Shown here one piece after another: positions 1 to 5,453 of a stretch of DNA of 5,608 nucleotides. Position numbers and translations under genes: made by a program. The notes beneath the pieces are model-generated. The model was not told where the DNA came from, ran no database searches, and saw only the letters and a program-made list of their open reading frames with translations. Numbering within the stretch: position 1 is the stretch's first letter; each line of letters begins with the position of its first letter. Location: NCBI GenBank assembly GCA_902796775.1, contig CADBQK010000086.1:1-5608 (forward strand), read 5' to 3'. This DNA is from an uncultured Lachnospiraceae bacterium. Lineage in GTDB: Bacteria; Bacillota_A; Clostridia; Lachnospirales; Lachnospiraceae.

Positions 1-152
1 CTTTAATAATGAGCATTTTACCCCTAAACGTTCAGCCTGTCAAGCATAAATCGAAAGGGAACGCAAAACAGACAATTGAAAGAGGAAAGAGGTTGAAGAT
101 GAACTTTTGAAAGAGTAAAATGGGAGTATGTTTCGTGAGGCATCTCCTTTTT

Positions 153-508
153 CTAATCAGGAATACTAGGAAGATGATACCTGATTGTAAGCTACCTGTT
201 GAATGAACAGGGTAAAGCAATCAGGCTGCCGTAAAATCGGGATCTGCTTGCTCGCTTGGCCTTCACTGGCTACTTCCTGGGCAATCAACCTGCACGAATC
301 GAGAAATCTGGTTGCCACCCGCCTGCCCTGCTGGACGGCCACAGGCAATCAGGCTGCCGTATAATCGGAAATCTGGCTGCACGCCGCGCCTTCATCAGCC
401 CACGCCTCGGCAATCAGCCTGCACGAATTGAGAAATCTGGTTGCCACCCGCCTGCCCTGCTGGACAGCCACAGGCAATCAGGCTACCAAATAAAAAACAG
501 CTGACTGA
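153..508. repeat. Array A: six 64-bp-period inverted-arm units
   Basis: Left arms start at 153 (CTAATCAG), 217, 281, 345, 410 and 474 (GCAATCAG or GCAATCAA), so the steps are 64, 64, 64, 65 and 64. Right arms start at 181 (CTGATTGT), 244 (CTGCTTGC), 308 (CTGGTTGC), 373 (CTGGCTGC), 437 (CTGGTTGC) and 501 (CTGACTGA). Each left/right pair spans 35-36 nt, and pairs are separated by 28-29 nt. Left and right arms are complementary or nearly so, so each unit could fold as a hairpin with a ~19-nt loop. There is also a higher-order repeat: unit 281-344 and unit 410-473 differ at only 3 positions, and 217-280 resembles 345-409. The segments between units are GC-rich (316-344 has 22 G/C of 29), unlike the AT-rich flanks. 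Both edge units are degenerate. The function is unknown; the geometry is directly visible. Confidence 0.9.
180..225. repeat. Inverted repeat joining the first two array A units
   Basis: CCTGATTG (180-187) is exactly complementary to CAATCAGG (218-225). Nested inside are CCTGTT (195-200) and AACAGG (206-211) around a 5-nt loop. The outer arms belong to the right arm of one array unit and the left arm of the next, so this is an inter-unit pairing that competes with the intra-unit hairpins. There is no T tract, so it does not look like a terminator. Confidence 0.6.
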
Positions 509-542
509 ATTAAGAAAAAAGAGAGCCTCTCTATTACAAAAC

Positions 543-579
543 CAGCTTTGACAAACTAGCTTAAGTCCTTTAAAAGCTG
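543..579 (+). promoter_or_regulatory. Putative sigma-A promoter within an inverted repeat
   Basis: A consensus -35 box TTGACA lies at 548-553, followed by a 17-nt spacer and TAAAAG (571-576), which matches four of six bases of TATAAT. A transcript would start near 583, giving a very short leader that contains just the RBS of the gene at 601. The promoter is bracketed by a perfect 7-bp inverted repeat, CAGCTTT (543-549) and AAAGCTG (573-579), whose arms overlap the -35 and -10 boxes. That layout suits an operator, but no regulator is identifiable. The -35 box is strong and the -10 box is weak. Confidence 0.5.
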
Positions 580-586
580 AGCAAAA

Positions 587-592
587 AGGAGG
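587..592 (+). promoter_or_regulatory. Ribosome binding site of the 601 gene
   Basis: A full AGGAGG core lies 8 nt before the ATG at 601. This is close to ideal Shine-Dalgarno spacing, fixes the start codon, and supports the reading frame as a real translated gene. Confidence 0.85.
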
Positions 593-600
593 ATCTCAAA

Positions 601-1395
601 ATGAAAGAACTGACAAAAGATCTCCTCTTACAGAGGAAAGAAGAACTGGAAGCACTGATTGACCGTATCAAAACTAATGAAGGAAAATATCCTGAAGGAA
701 GACTGAAAATCTGCCGCTCTAAAGGACGGACCCAATATTATCTCAGAAGTAAACGGAATGACATTAAGGGAAAGTACATTCCGGCATCACAAAAAACTCT
801 GGCTGTAGATATAGCTCAGCGGGATTATGAGCAAGCTTTAAAGAAAGCAGCTGAGCAAGAACTAAAAGGTATTAAGGCATATCTGAAAAAGATGCCCTCT
901 TCTGTACCTGAAGATGTGTATACTCATCTGTCAGCTGGCAGAAAAGAATTGATAGAACCTATTTTAATTCCGGATGAAATCTTTGTAAGCACTTGGGAAG
1001 CTGTCTCTTTTGAAAAGAAAGGTTTCCCAGAAGATTTCCCGGATTATTACACCGCAAAACAGGAAAGAGTCCGGTCTAAATCCGAGATATTGATTGCGGA
1101 CTCATTGAGCCGTTTAGAAATACCATATAGATATGAGTATCCTCTTTATCTGGGAGACAGGTTGATCCATCCCGATTTTATGGTCCTGGATGTTCCCAGA
1201 AGAAAAGAGATTCTCTGGGAGCATCTGGGAATGATGGACTCTCCAGAATATGTGGAGAACTCTCTATCCAGAATTGCTGAATATGAGAGAAACGGGTATA
1301 TGATCGGGCAGAACCTTATCCTGACCTGGGAAACGTCCAGAATACCTTTAAGTACACTAAGGATCAAAGACACTATATACCGGTACCTGCTGTAA
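601..1395 (+). CDS. Hypothetical protein with putative PD-(D/E)XK-nuclease-like C-terminus
   Basis: 264 codons, ATG start fixed by an AGGAGG 8 nt upstream. No signal peptide or membrane segment is visible, so it is probably cytoplasmic. Residues 1-25 and about 68-97 are rich in K, E, L and A and look helical or coiled-coil. A short basic stretch (about 35-60, with KGRTQYYLRSKR) lies between them. The C-terminal part resembles a restriction-endonuclease-like core: RSKSE (158-162, candidate acidic residue E162), a strand-rich segment ending in HPDF (190-193, D192), then ILWEHLG (204-210, E207), a helix, and NLILTWET (238-245). The D...E-x-x order matches PD-(D/E)XK families, but the usual lysine after the second acidic residue is absent (E207-H208-L209). 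The site may use a migrated residue or be inactive. I recall similar proteins as multicopy hypotheticals in Lachnospiraceae. The substrate is unknown. The gene lies 92 bp after array A. Confidence 0.85.
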   Translation: MKELTKDLLLQRKEELEALIDRIKTNEGKYPEGRLKICRSKGRTQYYLRSKRNDIKGKYIPASQKTLAVDIAQRDYEQALKKAAEQELKGIKAYLKKMPSSVPEDVYTHLSAGRKELIEPILIPDEIFVSTWEAVSFEKKGFPEDFPDYYTAKQERVRSKSEILIADSLSRLEIPYRYEYPLYLGDRLIHPDFMVLDVPRRKEILWEHLGMMDSPEYVENSLSRIAEYERNGYMIGQNLILTWETSRIPLSTLRIKDTIYRYLL

Positions 1396-1416
1396 CGAAT
1401 CGTCCAGCTGAAAGCA

Positions 1417-1549
1417 GTTCACACATATGATAATTGTTCACACAGATATTAATTGTTCGTACAGATGAGAATTGCACACATAGCTGATTCGCGTTCGTAT
1501 AGTAGGAAACCGTTTACACAACTATAACTATTCACACAACTGAAAAATG
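1417..1549. repeat. ~19-bp degenerate tandem repeat array
   Basis: Three clear units begin at 1417, 1436 and 1455, exactly 19 bp apart; the second reads GTTCACACAGATATTAATT. The pattern continues more loosely as a GCACACATAG unit near 1474, GTTCGTATAG at 1493, GTTTACACAACT at 1512 and TTCACACAACT at 1531. That makes about seven copies of a GTTCACACA core between the nuclease-like gene and the MATE gene. There is no hairpin plus T tract and no open reading frame of note. Its role is unknown; spacing near two helical turns would put sites on one DNA face. Confidence 0.8.
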
Positions 1550-1680
1550 TCCGCAAGGTCTGTATCCAGTCACTTCGTTGAAATGAAAAGCGCATCACAG
1601 GGAGACAGAAAGCCTATGGTAAATACTATAGTTGAAAATGATAATCATGCAAACTTAACATTAGAGGCAGGTATATTGTG

Positions 1681-3102
1681 ATGGCTGCTTCTGTGGATAA
1701 GGAAGCTTTATTTGCCCGGACACCTGTTCCCATCGCTTTGTATACAATGGCTGTTCCGACAATCATAAGCCAACTGATCAATCTGATCTACAATATGGTT
1801 GATGCTTTTTTTATCGGACGAACGGGCAACTCTTATATGATGGCGGCGACAACGATCACCCTGACGATTGTGATGATGAATGTCGCGCTCTCCAATCTGT
1901 TTGGTATCGGCGGAGGAAGCCTGGTGGCCAGGCTGATGGGCGTTGGAAAAAAAGATGAAGCTAAAAGTGTCAGCGCCTATGCATTTTACGGAGCAATTGT
2001 GATTGCGCTTCTCTATGCATCACTGATTGGAATCTTTCTCAGACCTGTGCTTTTCTTTTTGGGAGCCTCTTCGGCTACCTACGAATATGCAAGAAGCTAT
2101 GCCCTGATCGTGACAGTACTAGGTGCTTTGCCCTCTATCTTGTCCCTGGTGCTGGCACATCTCCTAAGAAATACTGGCTATTCTGCCCAGGCCAGTCTTG
2201 GCCTGAGCGGGGGCGGGATCCTGAACATGCTTCTGGATCCCCTGTTCATGTTTGTCCTGCTGCCAAAAGGACAGGAGGTATTCGGTGCAGCGATTGCGAC
2301 CACCTTGTCAAACACAGCCGCCTGTGTATATCTGCTGTTGGCATACTATAAGGCATCAAAAGAATCTCCTCTAAGTTTCAGTCTGCGCAGCGCTTGCAGA
2401 ATCGGACAGATAAACAGAAAGGCACTCTATGCTGTAGGAATACCATCCGCTATACTGACCGGCTTGTTTGACGTGGCAAATATCTCTGTCAATATCCTGG
2501 CAGCCGCACATAATGATCTGGTTCTTGCGGGCATGGGCATTGTCATGAAGGTAGAGCGTATCCCGAATGCAATCAATATCGGGATCTGTCAGGGCATGCT
2601 TCCTATTGTGGCCTATAATTACTCATCCGGCAACTATAACCGTATGAATGAAGTGATTCGGACAGCCAGAAAGGCAGGCCTTGTGACTTCTGCGATCTGC
2701 ATCGCTCTGTTTGAGCTGATGGCCGGCTCTGTTTCCCGTATATTCTTAAACACTTCTGTGGGTGATGCGCAAACAGCGCAGACAGCGCTCATAACACTGG
2801 GTTACGCCGCTCTCTTTCTCAGGATCCGCTGCATAGCCTCACCTGTACAATTCCTCAATTACCACTCCTCTTTCTGTATGCAAGCCATGGGATATGGCAG
2901 AGGAACTTTGCTGCATGCTTTTGTCAGGGAACTTGTCTTTTATATCCCTTTCATGAACATGCTTGACAGAATATTCGGTGAAATAGGGCTTGCTGCTGCA
3001 CTGCCTGTTGGAGAAGGGTGCGGAGCTGTGTTTGCAATATGGCTTCTTCACCGGTTCCTGAAAAATCGTACAAGAATAAAAGACAAGCTGGCACGGATGT
3101 GA
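1681..3102 (+). CDS. MATE family efflux transporter
   Basis: 473 codons from the ATG at 1681; an adjacent in-frame GTG at 1678 could instead be used. The weak RBS (AGAGG at 1663-1667, AGG at 1669-1671) fits either. The length and about 12 hydrophobic segments fit the multidrug and toxic compound extrusion family, inner-membrane antiporters that export cationic or other compounds using a Na+ or H+ gradient. Family-like stretches, numbered from the GTG: QLINLIYNMVDAFFIGR (32-48), GIGGGSLVARLMG (77-89), RNTGYSAQASLGLSGGG (164-180) followed by NMLLDPLFMF, and GICQGMLPIVAYNYSSGNY (302-320). The two halves (about 15-225 and 245-462) reflect the internal duplication of MATE proteins. The C-terminus is short and basic (KNRTRIKDK). 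The substrate cannot be read from sequence. It stands alone, with repeat arrays on both sides and no obvious promoter or regulator gene in the window. Confidence 0.95.
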   Translation: MAASVDKEALFARTPVPIALYTMAVPTIISQLINLIYNMVDAFFIGRTGNSYMMAATTITLTIVMMNVALSNLFGIGGGSLVARLMGVGKKDEAKSVSAYAFYGAIVIALLYASLIGIFLRPVLFFLGASSATYEYARSYALIVTVLGALPSILSLVLAHLLRNTGYSAQASLGLSGGGILNMLLDPLFMFVLLPKGQEVFGAAIATTLSNTAACVYLLLAYYKASKESPLSFSLRSACRIGQINRKALYAVGIPSAILTGLFDVANISVNILAAAHNDLVLAGMGIVMKVERIPNAINIGICQGMLPIVAYNYSSGNYNRMNEVIRTARKAGLVTSAICIALFELMAGSVSRIFLNTSVGDAQTAQTALITLGYAALFLRIRCIASPVQFLNYHSSFCMQAMGYGRGTLLHAFVRELVFYIPFMNMLDRIFGEIGLAAALPVGEGCGAVFAIWLLHRFLKNRTRIKDKLARM

Positions 3103-3119
3103 CATCAGTCTCTAACAGA

Positions 3120-3225
3120 GATCTGTCTATAACATAGACCAGTCTGTGCCATCGATTTGCCTGTGGTTTTGACCTGTCTATGGTATTGATCTGTCTGTGC
3201 CATAATAGATCTGCCTATACCATTA
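3120..3225. repeat. 17-bp tandem repeat array after the MATE gene
   Basis: Units begin at 3120, 3137, 3154, 3171, 3188 and 3208, giving four exact 17-bp steps and one of 20. The approximate consensus is GATCTGTCTATGCCATT. Six copies, moderately diverged. The first unit also contains a 6-bp hairpin, GTCTAT (3125-3130) with ATAGAC (3134-3139), without a T tract. It starts 18 bp after the MATE stop codon, so it would form the 3' UTR of that transcript. Confidence 0.8.
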
Positions 3226-3305
3226 GCCATTATTTCCCTACCTGTTCTGTTTTCTCTGGCTATCAGGATTAAAAACCTCTGAAAACTCTTTCATACTTTT
3301 TCCCG

Positions 3306-3862
3306 GCAATCAAGTTTTACAGATTATGCGAAATGATTGCAGGAGTACTAACTGTAAATCACTCATCCAGCAATCAGTTCCCAAAGATTTGCTCTTATGC
3401 TTGCTCTGCTCTGCTCATCAGGGATGCGTCAAGCAATCAACCCCTTGCTTTTTTCAAATCTGGTTGCTCTTTTTTGTACAGGCAGGATTCTGCAAATCAA
3501 TCCGTTTAATGATAATTAGATAAACTGATTGCTTATCTGTTGATTCACACTTTCCCTCCTGGCAATCAGTTTCACAAAATCACATTTCCTGATTGCTTTT
3601 GTCAGGTTATTGCTCTAAATTTCCGACAGTCATTTTTTAAAAACTGCTTATACTGATTGCTTTTACCACGCTATCCTACCCTCTAACTGACAACCTGGAT
3701 TTCATTAATTTCAAATTCTGATTGCTCTTATCGTGCTATCCTACCCTCTATCCGGCAACCGGATTTCACTATCTTTAAGATCTGATTGCTCTAATTGTTC
3801 TTTACTATCTGCTCTTTCCCTCATCCCTGCTCTCTGTTCACTAAGACCTTCATTCCGATTGC
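3306..3862. repeat. Array B: eight or nine 64-bp-period inverted-arm units
   Basis: Right arms start at 3333 (ATGATTGC), 3397 (ATGCTTGC), 3460 (CTGGTTGC), then CTGATTGC at 3525, 3589, 3653, 3718 and 3782. The steps are 64, 63, 65, 64, 64, 65 and 64. A last CCGATTGC at 3855 is out of phase. Left arms start at 3306 (GCAATCAA), 3370 (GCAATCAG), 3433 (GCAATCAA), 3492 (GCAAATCAA), 3562 (GCAATCAG), 3626 (ACAGTCAT, decayed), 3690 (ACAACCTG, decayed) and 3755 (GCAACCGG). Most pairs span 35 nt; the fourth spans 41. The unit at 3562-3596 has perfect 8-bp arms around a 19-nt loop. Arms and spacing match array A, 2.8 kb away, while loops and inter-unit segments are largely different. Two inter-unit segments share a 16-nt identical stretch (3670-3685 and 3735-3750). 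The array lies in the gap between convergent genes. Confidence 0.88.
3433..3475 (+). terminator. Possible terminator: array B hairpin plus T tract
   Basis: The third array B unit pairs GCAATCA (3433-3439) with TGGTTGC (3461-3467), using one G-U wobble, and is followed at once by TCTTTTTT. It is the best plus-strand terminator-like structure downstream of the MATE gene. The 21-nt loop and weak stem make it poor by normal standards, and it is about 330 nt past the stop codon. The unit at 3562-3596, with perfect arms followed by TTTT, is an alternative. Confidence 0.25.
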
Positions 3863-3951
3863 TGTAAAGTACATATATTCAAATACCAGACTATTCTTGG
3901 ATTGACTCATCAAAGAGAACGTCATTTTCAGGATTTAAATCATTGTAATAG

Positions 3952-3978
3952 AAAAACTGCAGGCTTATGATGGCCTGC
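3952..3978 (-). terminator. Intrinsic terminator, distal copy
   Basis: Read on the minus strand, a 6-bp stem GCAGGC (3973-3978) and GCCTGC (3959-3964) encloses an 8-nt loop. Two bases later comes a run of five T (3952-3956). This is the second terminator met by transcripts of the ATP-grasp gene and is a diverged copy of the one at 3997-4026. Confidence 0.65.
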
Positions 3979-3996
3979 TCTAAAACATCATAACAG

Positions 3997-4026
3997 AAAA
4001 AACTGCAGGCTTATGACGGCCTGCAG
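3997..4026 (-). terminator. Intrinsic terminator, proximal copy
   Basis: Read on the minus strand, a perfect 8-bp GC-rich stem CTGCAGGC (4019-4026) and GCCTGCAG (4003-4010) encloses an 8-nt loop and is followed directly by six T (3997-4002). This is a textbook rho-independent terminator. It is in the right orientation for the ATP-grasp gene, whose stop codon is about 220 nt upstream, implying a long 3' UTR that includes the 18-bp repeats. Confidence 0.85.
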
Positions 4027-4077
4027 CTGATCCTGTATACTATTATAAACTTTTATACACTATTATACTATATACTT

Positions 4078-4167
4078 CAGTATACTGTATATTTCCAGTA
4101 CACTATGTATTTCCATTACACTATGTATTACCAGTACTCTATGTATTTCCGTAATAATGAGTATTTC
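4078..4167. repeat. 18-bp tandem repeat array after the ATP-grasp gene
   Basis: Five consecutive 18-bp units start at 4078, 4096, 4114, 4132 and 4150; the second reads CAGTACACTATGTATTTC. Degenerate related sequence extends on both sides (about 4031-4077, rich in TATACTAT, and 4168-4190). The array is AT-rich and lies between the stop codon of the minus-strand gene and its terminators, so it would be transcribed as 3' UTR. Because 18 is a multiple of three, it creates a periodic but apparently meaningless plus-strand reading frame (MYF-x-Y-x pattern). Confidence 0.8.
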
Positions 4168-4248
4168 CAGTATTCCACCAGTATACTAATCTTTAATGCT
4201 TCGTTCAGCACTTTATTTCAGCCTGTATTTCACCCCTTACCGGATTTT

Positions 4249-5433
4249 TCAGGCCTGAAGATAGTCGATATATGCCTGGGCTTCTTTCAAGGTCTTGAAG
4301 CGTGCCATATACATAAACCGTCCCATCTGAGGCCAGTTCATCTGCGGCATCTCCTCCTGCATGACCATCTGGGCTCCGTACTTTTCCATAATATCTTCAT
4401 GGGTATGCTCGTACGGACGGTTGTCCTTGCGCCCAAAATACACGCAATAGTAATTATCAAAGTCATTGCTATGTCGCAGTTCATTATAGGTGACCATATC
4501 TGCGTAGATCTGATAGACGTCTGCACAGTGACCATGATTGATCATATCCGGCGTGTAGCCTCCCGGCGGCCGCATATTCACTTCCAGGCCGACGTAATCC
4601 CCGACCTTGCCGAGTCCTTTTTTCTCTTTTGTCAACCGGAAAAACTCGAGATGAACAAAGCGGCGGTCTACTCCAAAGGCCTTTACCGTCTTCCTGCCGG
4701 CTGCCTGGAGCTTCGGGTCTACCTCCGGACAGTTGTAATAATAAAGGTTCAGGTCATCATTGACCGCATCCATGACAGGGACAGGGAATTCATTCATATT
4801 CTCAAAAAGAGGCTCGCCATCTTTATCAAGGATTGCTTCATAGGATACCAGATCACCGAAAATGAACTCCTCCATTACATAGGGGATGTGGGGCAGGTCG
4901 TCAAAGAAAGCTTTAAGCTGCACTTCATCCGAGAGTTTCCAGGTATTTGCCGCACCGACACCATTGTCTGGTTTGACAATAACAGGGTACCCTGCCTCTT
5001 TTATAAACGCCTGTGCTGCCTCGAGCGTGGTGACAGGAATCTGGCGTGCAGTCGGGATACCTCCCTTTAAATACATTTGTTTCATCATGGACTTTTCCTT
5101 GATAAAACCGATCTTGTCATTCTTGATCCCGGTTTCCACATTGAAATCTGTACGCAGCTGTGCATCCTGCTCCAGCCAGTACTCATTCTGGGACTCGATC
5201 CAGTCGATCTTGCCATATTTAAAGGAGAAGAAAGCCACAGCGCGGAAAACCTGATCATAATCTTCCAGAGAGTCTACTTTATAATACTCGGTGAGTGCAG
5301 ACTTGAGTCCCTCCTCAAGCCCGTCGTAGGGTGCATCACCAATCCCCAGTACATTCGCCCCGTTCCGGCGCAGCCTGTCGCAGAAGTTCCAGTATGTATA
5401 CGGGAAATTCGGAGAAATAAATATGAAATTCAT
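4249..5433 (-). CDS. ATP-grasp domain protein (carboxylate-amine ligase-like)
   Basis: 394 codons, ATG at 5433-5431 preceded by GAGGAAGGTG with about 6 nt spacing; TGA stop at 4251-4249. The layout is that of an ATP-grasp ligase. Residues 1-100 form a preATP-grasp, Rossmann-like region (strand MNFIFISPN, then ANVLGIGD at 26-33). The ATP-grasp core begins near KEKSMMKQ (112-119). PVIVKPDNGVGAANT (150-164) holds the ATP-binding lysine K154 and a glycine-rich loop. EEF (188-190) fits the hinge, HLEFF (261-265) carries E263, and GLEVNMRPPGG (282-292) carries the metal- and phosphate-binding E284, N286 and R288. Such enzymes activate a carboxylate as an acyl phosphate and join it to an amine or thiol, as in the biotin carboxylase / carbamoyl phosphate synthase group. 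The C-terminal 100 residues are not recognised. No signal peptide; probably cytosolic. The substrate is unknown, and no adjacent biosynthetic gene is in the window to suggest one. Confidence 0.93.
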   Translation of the reverse strand: MNFIFISPNFPYTYWNFCDRLRRNGANVLGIGDAPYDGLEEGLKSALTEYYKVDSLEDYDQVFRAVAFFSFKYGKIDWIESQNEYWLEQDAQLRTDFNVETGIKNDKIGFIKEKSMMKQMYLKGGIPTARQIPVTTLEAAQAFIKEAGYPVIVKPDNGVGAANTWKLSDEVQLKAFFDDLPHIPYVMEEFIFGDLVSYEAILDKDGEPLFENMNEFPVPVMDAVNDDLNLYYYNCPEVDPKLQAAGRKTVKAFGVDRRFVHLEFFRLTKEKKGLGKVGDYVGLEVNMRPPGGYTPDMINHGHCADVYQIYADMVTYNELRHSNDFDNYYCVYFGRKDNRPYEHTHEDIMEKYGAQMVMQEEMPQMNWPQMGRFMYMARFKTLKEAQAYIDYLQA

Positions 5434-5437
5434 AGGT

Positions 5438-5447
5438 CACCTTCCTC
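5438..5447 (-). promoter_or_regulatory. Ribosome binding site of the ATP-grasp gene
   Basis: The minus strand reads GAGGAAGGTG here, 4-6 nt before the ATG depending on which purine core pairs with 16S rRNA. It supports the annotated start and places the 21-bp repeat array just upstream of the RBS, in the leader or promoter. Confidence 0.75.
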
Positions 5448-5453
5448 ATGATG

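Larger units (their letters stand above)
3941..4026. repeat. 46-bp tandem duplication carrying the terminator
   Basis: Segments 3941-3980 and 3987-4026 align at a 46-bp offset. They share the A run, CTGCAGGCTTATGA and GGCCTGC, with few substitutions. Each copy carries one hairpin and its minus-strand T tract, so the whole terminator has been duplicated head to tail. The distal copy has lost two outer base pairs of the stem. Confidence 0.85.

Noticed and set aside
9..110. 33-codon plus-strand reading frame at the left edge
   Set aside because: It could be a small or truncated gene, but its upstream region is outside the window, no RBS can be seen, and the peptide is not recognisable.
166..348. 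60-codon minus-strand reading frame across array A
   Set aside because: It covers repeat units only, has no RBS and no recognisable protein features, and is best explained as chance in GC-rich repeats.
256..504. 82-codon plus-strand reading frame through array A
   Set aside because: It exists because the 129-bp duplication keeps frame. The peptide just repeats the DNA repeat, there is no RBS, and the frame runs through the putative hairpin arms.
153..508. Array A (and array B) as a CRISPR array
   Set aside because: The 35-nt repeat and 29-nt spacer spacing fits, but true CRISPR repeats are near-identical along their whole length. Here only the 8-nt arms are kept, the loops vary, some spacers are duplicated, and no cas gene is present.
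511..532. Minus-strand terminator (AGAGA/TCTCT stem next to an A run)
   Set aside because: The stem is only 5 bp with a 3-nt loop, and no minus-strand gene lies upstream of it; too weak to call.
1550..1660. Promoter for the MATE gene
   Set aside because: TTGAAA (1578-1583), TTGAAA (1632-1637) and GATAAT (1640-1645) occur, but none forms a correctly spaced pair, so no promoter is called.
3326..3523. 65-codon plus-strand reading frame in array B
   Set aside because: Cysteine-rich, low-complexity translation across repeat arms; no RBS.
4105..5070. 321-codon plus-strand reading frame opposite the ATP-grasp gene
   Set aside because: It begins inside the 18-bp repeats and then runs antisense to a clear ATP-grasp gene whose motifs are intact. 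It is a shadow frame.
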